The notes beneath the pieces were generated by a model that saw nothing but the letters and a program-made list of their open reading frames with translations, was not told the DNA's origin and made no database searches. A DNA stretch of 49,789 nt from an uncultured Eubacteriales bacterium (GTDB lineage: Bacteria; Bacillota; Clostridia; Peptostreptococcales; Anaerovoracaceae), in the NCBI GenBank assembly GCA_902773665.1, contig CACYFF010000018.1, positions 1 to 49,789 of the forward strand, given 5' to 3'. The position numbers and the translations under genes are program-made. Of the stretch, positions 15,381 to 24,351 are shown piece after piece. Position 1 is the first letter of the stretch; each line of letters begins with the position of its first letter.

Positions 15381-17084
15381 ATGAAATTTTCAGAAATGCC
15401 CTACAGCCGGCCCGACGCGGACGGCATTAAGAAGCAGATCGCGGCGTTCACCGAAAGACTGAAGGCAGCGAAGACTTACGAAGAGGCGAAAGCCGTCTTT
15501 CTGGAGAACGAAGAGCTGGGCAACCACGTGAACACGCTGGCGCAGCTCGTCTCCATCCGCCATTCCATCGATACCCGCGACAAGTTCTACGACGACGAAC
15601 AGAAGTGGTGGAACGCGCTGGGCCCGGAACTGCAGGAATACAACCAGGCCTGGACGGCCGCCATGCTGGCGAGCCCGTTCCGCAAGGAGTTTGCCGCGGA
15701 ATACGGCGAACTGATGTTCATCAACGGCGATATGGCTCTCAAGACCTTCAGCCCGGAGATCATCCCGATGCTGCAGGCAGAGAATGACGAGGCGGATGCT
15801 TACGAAAAGCTGCTGGCTTCCGCCCAGATCCCCTTCGAGGGCGGCATCTATACGCTGTCTCAGATGACCCCGTTCAAGAACGACCCGGACGACGCGAGAC
15901 GCCTTGCTGCCTGGAAAGCGGAAGGGCAGTGGTATAAAGACAACCAGGAAGCCCTGGACGCTCACTACGACAAACTGGTGCACCTGCGCGACGAAATGGG
16001 GAAGAAACTGGGTTATGAAGGCTACACGACCCTGGGTTACTACCGCATGAGCCGCAACTGCTACACGAAGGAAGACGTGGAGAAGTTCCGGGAGAACGTG
16101 CGCAAATACATCGTACCTCTCGCGGATCTCACATACCGTCAGCAGGCGGAGCGCCTCGGAAAGACCTACCCCATGAGCTATGCGGATAACGCGCTCTCTT
16201 TCCGCAGCGGCAATCCCAAGCCCTTCGGCACGCCCCAGCAGATCCTGGCGCACGGTCTGAAGTTCTACAGCGAACTGTCCCCGGAAACGAAGGCGTTCTT
16301 TACGACCATGATGGATAACGAGCTGCTGGACGTCCTCTCCACGGAAGGCAAGGCGGGCGGCGGCTACTGCACGGAACTGCCGGATTACAAGTGCCCGTTC
16401 ATCTTCGCGAACTTCAACGGCACCCAGCACGACGTGGAAGTGGTGACCCATGAGGCGGGTCACGCCTTCGAAGTGTGGACGAACCGCGACCGCATCCCCA
16501 ATGAATATCACTGGCCCTCCATGGAAGCCTGCGAAGTCCACTCCATGAGCATGGAGTTCTTCGCCTGGCCCTGGGAAGAGGGCTTCTTCGGAGAGGATAC
16601 CCGCAAGTTCTACTACAGCCACCTGGCAGGTGCGCTGCAGTTTATCCCCTACGGCACGCTGGTGGACCACTTCCAGCACGAAGTCTACGCCAACCCGGAT
16701 TGGACTCCGGCGCAAAGACACGCCTGCTGGAAGCAGCTGCAGCAGATCTATATGCCCTGGGTAAAGCTGGATGGAGACATCCCGTTCTACAGCGAAGGCA
16801 TGGCCTGGCAGAGACAGCACCACATCTACTCCAGTCCGTTCTACTACATCGACTACTGCCTGGCGCAGACCGTATCGCTGGAATTCTGGGCGCTCATCCA
16901 GAAGGATTTCAAGGCGGCCTGGAAGACCTACATGAACTACACCGTGCAGGGCGGCAGCGACACGTTTACCAATATGCTGAAGAAAGCCGGCCTGGATACG
17001 CCGTTCGACGAAGCGTGCCTCAAGAACGCTTCTGCCGCGGCGAAGAAATGGCTGGATGAGTTCGATCTGACCGGAATAGAGTAA
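15381..17084 (+). CDS. Oligoendopeptidase, M3 family (PepF-like)
   Basis: A cytosolic zinc endopeptidase that cuts medium-length oligopeptides. The protein is 567 residues when started at ATG 15381 (MKFSEMPYSRP), which has TAGGAG just upstream; an earlier in-frame start at 15309 lies inside the M32 gene. The zinc site is HEAGH in VVTHEAGHAFEVW, followed by the helix WPSMEACEVHSMSMEFFAWPW supplying the third ligand. The C-terminal IDYCLAQTVSLEFW region is typical of M3B enzymes. Only 10 bases separate it from the M32 gene, and it overlaps the next gene by one base (TAATG). Confidence 0.94.
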   Translation: MKFSEMPYSRPDADGIKKQIAAFTERLKAAKTYEEAKAVFLENEELGNHVNTLAQLVSIRHSIDTRDKFYDDEQKWWNALGPELQEYNQAWTAAMLASPFRKEFAAEYGELMFINGDMALKTFSPEIIPMLQAENDEADAYEKLLASAQIPFEGGIYTLSQMTPFKNDPDDARRLAAWKAEGQWYKDNQEALDAHYDKLVHLRDEMGKKLGYEGYTTLGYYRMSRNCYTKEDVEKFRENVRKYIVPLADLTYRQQAERLGKTYPMSYADNALSFRSGNPKPFGTPQQILAHGLKFYSELSPETKAFFTTMMDNELLDVLSTEGKAGGGYCTELPDYKCPFIFANFNGTQHDVEVVTHEAGHAFEVWTNRDRIPNEYHWPSMEACEVHSMSMEFFAWPWEEGFFGEDTRKFYYSHLAGALQFIPYGTLVDHFQHEVYANPDWTPAQRHACWKQLQQIYMPWVKLDGDIPFYSEGMAWQRQHHIYSSPFYYIDYCLAQTVSLEFWALIQKDFKAAWKTYMNYTVQGGSDTFTNMLKKAGLDTPFDEACLKNASAAAKKWLDEFDLTGIE

Positions 17085-17653
17085 TGGCGTTCGGAGACAG
17101 AAAGAAAAAGAAATATGCGGAGTTTATCGAAACGGCATCCGGCGAAGTGGTGTACGTAGGTAAGTATTACGTCTACAAGCCGGACAACCCGCTTCCTTAC
17201 AACCGCTATCGCATCGCGCTGGCACTGTGCTGCACCGGCGCTGCTGCTCTCGTGGCGGCAGCAGGTCTGTACCGGGCTCCGGGAATGGACCGCACGCTCT
17301 ACGTGCTGCTGCCCTATGTCATCCTGCTGGGATTTACGGCGCTCATGTGTTACCGCGGGGCAAAAGTCGTGCGGGCGGGCAATCCGCTGCGCGCTTTCGA
17401 CCATCGCAACGCCCTGGGACCCATGCAGCACTGGGCGCTGGCATCCGCCGTGTTCGCCGCGATCCTGCTGGTGTGCTATTTCGTGCACCTCGTCCGGGCA
17501 GGGACTGAAGGTTGTTCCATGGCCGCCGTCGTCAGCTTTCCGCTGATGATCGCGCTCATCGCCGTATCGGATCTGGGACTGCTGTACGTGGTCCGCAAAA
17601 ACGGATGGCGCGAAGCAGAAGAGACGCCGGACAGCGGGGAAAAAGAAGAATAA
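17084..17653 (+). CDS. Four-helix membrane protein, unknown function
   Basis: A 189-residue integral membrane protein I do not recognise. After a basic N-terminus (MAFGDRKKKKYAEF) come four hydrophobic helices: about 46-62, 72-88, 120-138 and 148-168. It ends in an acidic tail (EETPDSGEKEE). It starts within the stop codon of the M3 peptidase gene, so translation is coupled and it belongs to the same operon. No transporter or enzyme motif is visible. A terminator follows. Confidence 0.75.
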   Translation: MAFGDRKKKKYAEFIETASGEVVYVGKYYVYKPDNPLPYNRYRIALALCCTGAAALVAAAGLYRAPGMDRTLYVLLPYVILLGFTALMCYRGAKVVRAGNPLRAFDHRNALGPMQHWALASAVFAAILLVCYFVHLVRAGTEGCSMAAVVSFPLMIALIAVSDLGLLYVVRKNGWREAEETPDSGEKEE

Positions 17654-17664
17654 AAGAACGTAAA

Positions 17665-17696
17665 AAAGGTCCCGGGCCGTATGGTCCGGGACTTTT
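17665..17696. terminator. Bidirectional intrinsic terminator
   Basis: A 14-base arm (17665-17678) pairs with 17683-17696, with two G-U pairs and a GTAT loop. A-rich and T-rich flanks on the two sides suit both the plus-strand peptidase operon and the convergent minus-strand redox operon. Confidence 0.85.
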
Positions 17697-17710
17697 GTAT
17701 GTTCGAAACG

Positions 17711-18898
17711 TTATTCGATGGGGATGCGCACCCTGCAGTCGGAGAGGGGATAAGCAGCGCAGGCGTGGATGTAACCGAAGTCCTTATCCGCAGCCCGTCT
17801 TCCGTCGTTCTCCGGGCAGATGAACACGTTGCCGGAGAGGAGCTTGCTGCGGCAGAATCCGCATTCGCCGCTGCGGCAGCCCGTTTCGATGCGGATGCCG
17901 GCGCGTTCGAGCGCCACGACGATGCTCTCCGTCGCTCTGGCCGGGATCCTGTCTTCGTGGATGCCCCGGACGACCGTCAGTTCGAACGTCTTATCCGCCA
18001 TGCCTTCGGGATAGCCGGCAAACTGGGTGATATCCTTCGCCTGGCCGAATACCTCGAAACGGATCCGGCGGGCGGGGATGCCCATTTTGTCCAGTTCCCC
18101 GTGCAGGAAGCGGTACATCACCTGGGGTCCGCAGATAAAGAACGTGCAGTCGCCCTCAGCATATTTGCGGATGAGCTCCGCGGAGAGGAATCCTCTTTCG
18201 CCCGGCCAGTCCGGTTCATCGCCGGACAGGACGTGGACGATCCGCAGGCGGTCGCTCTTCAGCTGCTCCAGTTCCTCCTTCAGGGCGATATCGTCCGAGG
18301 AGACGGAACCGAACAGGATCGTCAGATCCATATCGAGCGTGCCGTGGGCAACTTCCTTCGCCATGGACGCGAAGGGGGTGATGCCTACACCGCCGGCCAG
18401 CGCCACGACGTGCTTCGCATCTCTCAGCGGTTCATAGTAGAACTGCCCCAGACCCATCTGGCCCCGGAACGTATCGCCGGGCTTCACGTTGTCGTTGATG
18501 TGATCGCAGATAAACCCGTCGCCCTTGGAACGCCGCACCGTGATCTCCACGAAGGGGTGATCGTCCAGCCGCGCTTCGAACGGCGCGGAGGAGATGGAAT
18601 AGGGGCGGGAGATGAGGCTGTCTCCGATGGGGAAGTCCAGCACGATATACTGACCCGCGTAGAACGGGGGCAGCTTCTTTCCGTCCGGCCGCTCAAAGCG
18701 CAGCGTGACGCTGGTCTTGCTGGCGGGACGCTTCTGGGTGACCACCAGATCGATCTTACCGGGATGCCATTCTCTGGCGACGTCTCCGATGGGGTCTGCG
18801 GTCACGGGAACAGGGGATGCCGACGAGAACGCGGCCAGCCTTCTTTTGGTCACGCGGGAGGCGCCGCTGACGTCTTTCAGAAATCCTTTGACTTTCAT
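17711..18898 (-). CDS. Flavin reductase (FNR-like) with C-terminal [2Fe-2S] ferredoxin domain
   Basis: A 395-residue electron-transfer protein that moves electrons between NAD(P)H, FAD and a [2Fe-2S] cluster. After a basic N-terminal extension come an FNR-type flavin domain (about 45-155, with the FAD motif RPYSIS), an NAD(P) domain (ALAGGVGITPFASM, then FFICGPQVMYRF) and a plant-type ferredoxin domain (CRSGECGFC plus a fourth Cys in IHACAAYP). It is the last gene of a minus-strand operon; its ATG abuts the stop of the CrtI-like gene (TAGATG) and AAAGGAGG lies upstream. It is the natural reductase for the two flavoproteins encoded before it; that pairing is inferred from position. Confidence 0.9.
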   Translation of the reverse strand: MKVKGFLKDVSGASRVTKRRLAAFSSASPVPVTADPIGDVAREWHPGKIDLVVTQKRPASKTSVTLRFERPDGKKLPPFYAGQYIVLDFPIGDSLISRPYSISSAPFEARLDDHPFVEITVRRSKGDGFICDHINDNVKPGDTFRGQMGLGQFYYEPLRDAKHVVALAGGVGITPFASMAKEVAHGTLDMDLTILFGSVSSDDIALKEELEQLKSDRLRIVHVLSGDEPDWPGERGFLSAELIRKYAEGDCTFFICGPQVMYRFLHGELDKMGIPARRIRFEVFGQAKDITQFAGYPEGMADKTFELTVVRGIHEDRIPARATESIVVALERAGIRIETGCRSGECGFCRSKLLSGNVFICPENDGRRAADKDFGYIHACAAYPLSDCRVRIPIE

Positions 18899-20425
18899 CT
18901 AGTTCGCCTCCTTTGCCATCGTATCCAGCACGTTCTTGGCAGCCTTGCGGCCGTTCGTCACAGCCGGGCCCATGCCGTTGCCGGAGATCTGGTGCGCGCC
19001 GGCAAATTCGAGGTGGTCGATAAAGTGCTCCTCCTCGGCTGTCTGCAGGCGGGCGACGATGTGGTCGTCCATGCTGTGCAGGTAGCCGTAGATGCAGCCG
19101 TTCCACATGCCTGTGTAATGGGCGACCGTCATGGGCGTTTCGATGACCACTTCCAGCGCGTGCGCCAGCAGGTCTACGCCGTAGTAGCGGCTCATGGCGT
19201 CCACCATGGACTTTGACGTCTCGTGCTTTACCCGGTCGATCTCATCCGCGCTCACCTGCTGCCATCCCTCGATGCGCGGCAGTGCCGTGATCGAGATGAT
19301 GCAGGTGCCTTCCGGCGTGCACGTCGGATTGGCGTGGTTGAGGCAGATGGTCGTCAGGTAGTTGTAGGGGCCGGTGCCTTTATAGTTTTCGAAGATCTTA
19401 TCCGTGTCCATGGTCTCGCCGAGGAACACGTTGTAATCGGTGATGCCCAGCTCTTCCGCGCTCTTGTCAAGCAGCAGGAACACGGTAAAGGCAGTCAGAC
19501 CGATCTTTCGTCCGTTCACCATCTTGATGGCTTTTTCGGGCACTGCATCCGCCGGCTCGATCATGGACGTATAGACTTTGTTGGGGTACGCGGCGGAGAT
19601 GACGTAATCCGCATGGATCTCGTCGCCCCGTTTCGTGCGTACGCCATAAGCCTTGCCGTCCTTGACGAGGATCTTTTCGACGGGCTGCTTCAGCTCGACC
19701 TGTACGCCCATCTCTTCGGCGCGCTCCTGCATTTTTAAGCTCATCTCGTGAGACAGTTTTTTCGGCACTTTGGAGCCGTAGCCGACGTAGTCCGCCATCA
19801 GCACTGCCCAGATCGTGAAGGGCAGGATGGAGAGCGGCGCGCCGACGTAGATCCAGTAGGGCGCCAGCAGGTCGACGGCTTTCTGCGGCAGTCCGAACGT
19901 GTCGATGACCTCCTGCGCAGAGTAGCCGGCTGTCTTGACGAAGGCTTCGTGCTTCATCAGCATGGCGGGCTTGCTCATCGGGTGGATGGACAGCTCGTTA
20001 ACGCTGTCGTAGACGGTGTGGCAGAGGTTGAGCAGATCCAGCACCTTCCGGTACGTGCCCGGGCAGACCTCATCCGCTTCTTTCGCAAAGCGTTCGAAGC
20101 CGGGATGCATGGTCTTCTCGATGCCGGGAACGGACAGGTGATACGCCTCGGGGACGTCCAGCCAGTCCACGTTTACGCCCATGTCCTCCAGGAATTGACC
20201 GATCTTGAGCCGCTTGCCCGGGTCACCGATGGACATCATCTCGTGCAGCGTCGCTTCGATCTCCACGCCGCCCCGCACAAAGCTGGTGGCAAGGCCTCCG
20301 GGCAGATTGTGGCGCTCGAGCACCAGCACGTCCTTGCCTTTGTCCGCCAGCATGAGAGCGGAAGACAGACCCGACAGACCGCCGCCGATGACGATGACAT
20401 CGTAATGGTCTTTATAAAACTTCAT
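18899..20425 (-). CDS. CrtI/RetSat-like FAD oxidoreductase
   Basis: A 508-residue flavoprotein of the phytoene desaturase / carotenoid isomerase / retinol saturase superfamily. The dinucleotide motif GGGLSGLSSALMLADKG is at about 14-30, followed by VLERHNLPGGLATSF. The C-terminal FAD clamp includes HQISGNGMGPAVTNGRKAA. Members act on lipophilic polyenes, desaturating, isomerising or saturating C=C bonds. No carotenoid gene is nearby; the neighbours are a linoleate-isomerase homologue and a [2Fe-2S] reductase, so an unsaturated acyl chain is a more likely substrate than a carotenoid. It is the second of three genes, 15 bases after the isomerase-like gene, with AAAGGA before the ATG. The reaction direction cannot be read from sequence. 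Confidence 0.85.
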   Translation of the reverse strand: MKFYKDHYDVIVIGGGLSGLSSALMLADKGKDVLVLERHNLPGGLATSFVRGGVEIEATLHEMMSIGDPGKRLKIGQFLEDMGVNVDWLDVPEAYHLSVPGIEKTMHPGFERFAKEADEVCPGTYRKVLDLLNLCHTVYDSVNELSIHPMSKPAMLMKHEAFVKTAGYSAQEVIDTFGLPQKAVDLLAPYWIYVGAPLSILPFTIWAVLMADYVGYGSKVPKKLSHEMSLKMQERAEEMGVQVELKQPVEKILVKDGKAYGVRTKRGDEIHADYVISAAYPNKVYTSMIEPADAVPEKAIKMVNGRKIGLTAFTVFLLLDKSAEELGITDYNVFLGETMDTDKIFENYKGTGPYNYLTTICLNHANPTCTPEGTCIISITALPRIEGWQQVSADEIDRVKHETSKSMVDAMSRYYGVDLLAHALEVVIETPMTVAHYTGMWNGCIYGYLHSMDDHIVARLQTAEEEHFIDHLEFAGAHQISGNGMGPAVTNGRKAAKNVLDTMAKEAN

Positions 20426-20440
20426 GCGCTGTCCTTTCGT

Positions 20441-21826
20441 CTAGAAGAATCTCTCCACCAGTTCGCGGCTGTATTCCGCGGTCTCGTCCATGTCGCCGAA
20501 GGCCATGATCTCGCCGGCGTAGAACGTGTCGTACTTGTCCTGCATCGCTTCCACCTTGTCGTACCAGCCCGCGGTGTAGTCCTCGGAGAAGACGTGGGGG
20601 AAGTAATAGACGGACCATTCGTTGACGACGTTGGTCGCGGGGTTGCCCATGATCTTCAGATCGTCCAGCACCATCTTCTTGCAGGTCTCGTAGGGGATCT
20701 CTTCCTTGTTCTTGTGCTTTCTGAGCGCGTAGGTGGTGATGACCTGGTCCTTCGTGTCTCTCCATCTGCGGTAATAGACCATCAGATGACCGAGCTTCGC
20801 GGGGATCATGTTGTCGAAGACGTAGTAGGAGATCTCGGGATGATCTTCCGGCTTGGTCTCTACCGCCAGCACGTCGTAGCGCTCGTAGTCGATCTTGGAG
20901 AACAGTTCTTTCTCGTCGTCGCGGACGTCGAAGTATTCGTCCATGCCTCTCTGGCCGTCCGTACGGGTGCCGGGGATGTGCAGCGGCGCCGTAACGATGA
21001 TCTTATCGTATTCTTCGACCTGGCCGTTGACCGTAACATAGACTTTGCCGTCTCTTCTCTCGACCTTTTCGATGTTGCTGTTGAGGCGCGCCTGGTGCTT
21101 CAGGTGTTCGTTCAGCTGCTCCCAGATGTACTGGGTGCCGTTCTTCCAGGTCCACAGATTGATCTTGACGAAGTTCATGGTGGTCTGGAAGTCCAGATAC
21201 TTCAGAACGTAGCCTGCGGGGATCTCGTCGAAATAGCCGTAACCGAAGGAGGTGTACGGTCCGATCCAGACGTCCTGCACCAGTTCGACGCCGTTCTTTC
21301 TGCAGAATTCCGCGAAGGGCAGGCAGAGATCCTTCAGGTTGGGGTTCTCGCCGCTGACGGGCTCTCTGCCCGGCGTAACGGCAAAACCGTCGTAGCGGCC
21401 TTCGGCGACGCCTCTGTGGCCGTTTACGTCGTATCCCTTGTATTTGGTCTCCAGCAGTTCGCCGAACTGCTGGATCTGCTTCTTCATCTTGAGCAGGCGG
21501 GGGATCTTGAAGATGTTCTTCTTGGGTTCGAAGGGTTCGATCACCTTGCCGGCGCCGTTTTTATAGTTGCGGTTGAGCTTGGGGCCGTCGTGGGTGATGC
21601 CGCAGAACTCTTCCACGTCGTGGACGGCGTAGTAGGAGGGGACGCCCATGATGGCGCCCATCTCATACCGGCGTCCGTTGTAGGTCGGAGACCAGCACTT
21701 GCCGCCGACGCGGTCGAGGCGCTCGAGGATCGTGTAGTTCTCATAGCCCTTCTGTTCCAGATACATGCCTGCGGAGAGACCTGCGGGGCCGCCTCCGATG
21801 ATGCAGATACGGGTGTTCTTATCCAT
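20441..21826 (-). CDS. FAD-dependent fatty acid double-bond isomerase (homologue of C. acnes linoleate isomerase PAI)
   Basis: A 461-residue flavoprotein. It matches, from memory, the Cutibacterium acnes polyunsaturated fatty acid isomerase (PAI, 424 residues), which turns linoleate into trans-10,cis-12 conjugated linoleate. Shared stretches include GPAGL-AGMYLEQ with TILER, GRRYEMGAIMGVPSY, YVLKYLDF, LWTW, VITTY-LR and YYFPHV-SEDY-AGWY-KVE. The PAI residue Arg88, which holds the substrate carboxylate, aligns with Arg86 here (GPKLNRNY). An extra stretch of about 30 residues (near 105-145) has no PAI counterpart. It is the first gene of the operon, with AAGGAG upstream. Membership in the PAI family is strong; linoleate as the actual substrate is inferred. 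Confidence 0.85.
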   Translation of the reverse strand: MDKNTRICIIGGGPAGLSAGMYLEQKGYENYTILERLDRVGGKCWSPTYNGRRYEMGAIMGVPSYYAVHDVEEFCGITHDGPKLNRNYKNGAGKVIEPFEPKKNIFKIPRLLKMKKQIQQFGELLETKYKGYDVNGHRGVAEGRYDGFAVTPGREPVSGENPNLKDLCLPFAEFCRKNGVELVQDVWIGPYTSFGYGYFDEIPAGYVLKYLDFQTTMNFVKINLWTWKNGTQYIWEQLNEHLKHQARLNSNIEKVERRDGKVYVTVNGQVEEYDKIIVTAPLHIPGTRTDGQRGMDEYFDVRDDEKELFSKIDYERYDVLAVETKPEDHPEISYYVFDNMIPAKLGHLMVYYRRWRDTKDQVITTYALRKHKNKEEIPYETCKKMVLDDLKIMGNPATNVVNEWSVYYFPHVFSEDYTAGWYDKVEAMQDKYDTFYAGEIMAFGDMDETAEYSRELVERFF

Positions 21827-21861
21827 AATACGTTCTCCTTCTTTCTATCGTTCTGACCCGG

Positions 21862-21939
21862 AAGAGAAGCCTTCTCTTGTCAGACAAATCATACCAACAT
21901 TGCAATTATACTATAAAATCCAGAGCAGTATGTTATACT
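21862..21939. promoter_or_regulatory. Divergent control region between the isomerase and acyl-ligase operons
   Basis: The 144-base gap between the two operons contains the inverted repeat AAGAGAA-GCC-TTCTCTT (21862-21878), a possible operator or leader hairpin for the minus operon. It also contains a minus-strand -10 TATAAT (complement of 21905-21910) and a plus-strand extended -10 TGTTATACT (21931-21939). Neither -10 has a good -35. The proximity of both promoters suggests shared regulation. Confidence 0.45.
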
Positions 21940-21970
21940 ATTAACGAATTTTGATGTTTGACGAAGGAAA

Positions 21971-23308
21971 ATGAGATTTCAAAGTTTTTTAGACATCCTG
22001 GAGCATTATGCCGGAGTTTTCCCGGAGGCGCCGGCGCTGGTCTGCGAAGACGGCGGAGAAAAAAGGGCGGAAAGCTACGCGCAGCTGCTGGCAGCCGTGC
22101 ATGACCGCGCGGAATCGCTGAAGATCTGTGCAGGGCGCTGCGAGGCGATCCTGGCGGACGGGTCTTACGACTGCGTGCTGGAGATCTTTGCGGCGGTCGC
22201 CGCAGGTCTGCCCGTTGCTCTGCTGGACGCAGATGCGCCGGACGAAACACTGCGTGAGCAGCTGAACGCCTGCGATGCAGGACTCGTCTGGGGAGATGAG
22301 GATCTGTGCGAGGAACTGGGCTTTTCCGCGACTGGAACAACGGCTGCGCAGCCCGGCGACATCCTGTTCTTCACCTCCGGTACGACCAGCCGGGCGAAAG
22401 CCGTCGTGTTGACGGAACAGAGCCTCTGCAACAGTGCCTATAACGGAGGTGCGCTGCTGCCGCTGTCGCCATCCGATACGCTGATGTGCATGCTGCCGCT
22501 GTCCCACGTGTTCGGTTTTGTCTGCGGTCTGCTGTGGGGCCTGTCGTGCGGCGCCTGCGTCGCGCTGGGACGCGGCGCGCGTCACTATATCGACGATCTC
22601 GCCTATTTCGGTCCGACAGCGCTTTCCGCTGTGCCGCTGCTGCTGGGATTTCTCGTACAGCACAGTCTGCTGAACCGGGAACTGAAACTCATCCTGGTTG
22701 GCGCGGGGGATTGCCCTGCGGCGCTGCTGGAGGCGGTCAAAGCCAAAGGCATACGCGTCTCGTTCGGCTATGGGCTTACGGAGACCAGCTCCGGCGTTGC
22801 TCTTTCCCTGGGAGACGATCCCTACGCCATGACGGTCTGCCCCGACGACCGTCTTTGCATCGCGGAAGACGGAGAGATCCGGATCGACGCGCCGACCTGC
22901 GTCATGAAAGGATATTACCGTGACCCGGACGCAACGGCGGCCGCTTTTACGGCGGACGGATGGCTGTGCACCGGCGACCTGGGGTCGCTGGACGAAGCGG
23001 GCCGGCTCCATGTGACGGGAAGAAAAAAGGAGATCCTCGTCTTCTCGGACGGCACGAAGCTGTTTCTGCCGGAAGCGGAAGCTCAGCTTGCGGGGCTGCT
23101 GCCGGGAGAGGATCTGGCGCTGTGTCAGAAAGACGGAAAGGTCGTTCTGGTGCTGGGCGGGTCACAGAAAACGGATGAGGAGATCAAAACGGCGGTCGCC
23201 CCCTGGCAAAAGGACAGACCCCGCAGTCAGCAGATCGCTGCGATCGAGCATACAGAGGGCGCGCTGACCCGGACTGCCACCGGCAAGGTAAAGCGCTGGG
23301 AGTTATAA
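21971..23308 (+). CDS. Adenylate-forming acyl ligase (acyl-ACP/CoA synthetase-like)
   Basis: A 445-residue member of the ANL superfamily that would activate a carboxylic acid as acyl-AMP and pass it to a thiol. The phosphate-binding motif is FFTSGTTSRAKAVVLTEQ, with RA in place of the usual GxP. YGLTETS, TGDLGSLDEAGRLHVTGRKKE and the C-terminal catalytic lysine in TRTATGKVKRWEL are present. It is shorter than typical ligases (about 500-550), mainly at the N-terminus. GAAGGAAA precedes the ATG. An acyl carrier protein follows 9 bases after its stop, so loading of that carrier is the likely job. Confidence 0.88.
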   Translation: MRFQSFLDILEHYAGVFPEAPALVCEDGGEKRAESYAQLLAAVHDRAESLKICAGRCEAILADGSYDCVLEIFAAVAAGLPVALLDADAPDETLREQLNACDAGLVWGDEDLCEELGFSATGTTAAQPGDILFFTSGTTSRAKAVVLTEQSLCNSAYNGGALLPLSPSDTLMCMLPLSHVFGFVCGLLWGLSCGACVALGRGARHYIDDLAYFGPTALSAVPLLLGFLVQHSLLNRELKLILVGAGDCPAALLEAVKAKGIRVSFGYGLTETSSGVALSLGDDPYAMTVCPDDRLCIAEDGEIRIDAPTCVMKGYYRDPDATAAAFTADGWLCTGDLGSLDEAGRLHVTGRKKEILVFSDGTKLFLPEAEAQLAGLLPGEDLALCQKDGKVVLVLGGSQKTDEEIKTAVAPWQKDRPRSQQIAAIEHTEGALTRTATGKVKRWEL

Positions 23309-23317
23309 GGAGAACAT

Positions 23318-23563
23318 ATGACAAGACAGGAACTATACGAAAAGACCGTTAAGATCATCCGGGACTGCGTGCCGGAACTGGCGGATGCGGAGATCACGGA
23401 GGCCTCCGTGGTGAACACGGACATGGGCATGGATTCCATGAACTTTATCCTGGTGATCTGCAAGCTCGAGGCGGAATTCGGCGTAAAGATCCCCAACAAA
23501 CTGTGGAAGAAACTCTCTACGCTGGGAGACGTGCTGGACGCCCTGCAGAAGTACGGAGCGTAG
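23318..23563 (+). CDS. Acyl carrier protein
   Basis: An 81-residue four-helix carrier with the phosphopantetheine attachment serine in GMDSMNF (about residue 41). The surrounding DxGMDSM pattern replaces the DSLDxVE of fatty-acid-synthesis ACPs, which suggests a dedicated, non-housekeeping carrier. AAGGAG precedes the ATG. It lies between an acyl ligase and an acyl-ACP thioesterase, so it probably holds an acyl chain while other enzymes act on it. Confidence 0.92.
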   Translation: MTRQELYEKTVKIIRDCVPELADAEITEASVVNTDMGMDSMNFILVICKLEAEFGVKIPNKLWKKLSTLGDVLDALQKYGA

Positions 23564-23566
23564 GCC

Positions 23567-24274
23567 ATGTACGAACGGCAGCTGCTTTTGGGAAGCGAAC
23601 ACGTGGACTGCTTCCGGCGCATGCGGACGTCCGCGCTGTTCGAACTGCTGCAGGTCGTTTCGATCCGGCATACGGAAGAACTGGGGATGGGCCGGGAGAA
23701 GACGCTGGATAAAGGGTTGCTGTGGGTCGTTGCCCGCATGCACGCGCAGATCGGACGAAAGCCGGAATACGACGAGCGCATCACCGTGCGTACCTGGCCC
23801 GGTGAGACGATGCATGTGCTGTTTCCGCGGTATTACGAGATCCTGTCGGAACAGGGCGAGACGATCGTACGCGCCAGCGCCGTCTGGTCGCTGATGGACG
23901 CCGCAGCCCGCAGTGCCGTGTTTCCGGAGGAGCACGGCATCTCGATCCCCGGAGAAGAGCGAGGCGGTGAGCTGCCCTGGCTCGTACCGGTAAGGCCGCT
24001 GGATGCGGTGCACCGCGAGACTTTTTCTGTCCCTTACAGTTACGTGGATATCAATGGACATCTGAACAATACCCGCTATTTCGACCTGGCGGAAGACAGG
24101 ATCTCCGCCGCTTCCGACGGAAGACTCCTGCGGGAGGTCACCGCAGAATACAACCGGGAAGTAAAACAGGGCGAACCTCTCCTTCTGGAATGGGGAGGAG
24201 ACAGAGACCGGTATTACGTCGCCGGCAGCACCGGAAAGCCCTGCTTCCGCCTGCTGCTGCGTTATGAAGAATAG
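23567..24274 (+). CDS. Acyl-ACP thioesterase (FatA/FatB-like, double hotdog)
   Basis: A 235-residue thioesterase that would hydrolyse acyl-ACP to the free acid. The protein has two hotdog halves; the first holds RKPEYDERITVRTWP and the second the catalytic block YVDINGHLNNTRYFDL, with the Asn/His pattern of bacterial acyl-ACP thioesterases. The start ATG 23567 is three bases after the ACP stop, so translation is coupled. Together with the ligase and ACP it completes a load-hold-release set. Chain-length preference cannot be read from the sequence. Confidence 0.9.
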   Translation: MYERQLLLGSEHVDCFRRMRTSALFELLQVVSIRHTEELGMGREKTLDKGLLWVVARMHAQIGRKPEYDERITVRTWPGETMHVLFPRYYEILSEQGETIVRASAVWSLMDAAARSAVFPEEHGISIPGEERGGELPWLVPVRPLDAVHRETFSVPYSYVDINGHLNNTRYFDLAEDRISAASDGRLLREVTAEYNREVKQGEPLLLEWGGDRDRYYVAGSTGKPCFRLLLRYEE

Positions 24275-24303
24275 ACCGGCAGACTGGCCGGAAAAGAGCA
24301 TAC

Positions 24304-24335
24304 AAAAGGACGGTTCCCGGAGGACCGTCCTTTTT
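24304..24335. terminator. Bidirectional intrinsic terminator
   Basis: AAAAGGACGGT (24304-24314) and ACCGTCCTTTT (24324-24334) form a perfect 11-bp stem between the thioesterase gene and the convergent 938-residue oxidoreductase gene. Confidence 0.9.
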
Positions 24336-24351
24336 GCGTGTTCGTTATGCT

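Noticed and set aside
18899-21826. Carotenoid biosynthesis locus suggested by the CrtI-like gene
   Set aside because: No phytoene synthase or prenyltransferase gene lies nearby, and the neighbour matches a fatty acid isomerase.
19748-21856. A 702-codon plus-strand frame opposite the isomerase and CrtI-like genes
   Set aside because: It crosses two well-supported minus-strand genes and shows no recognisable domain.
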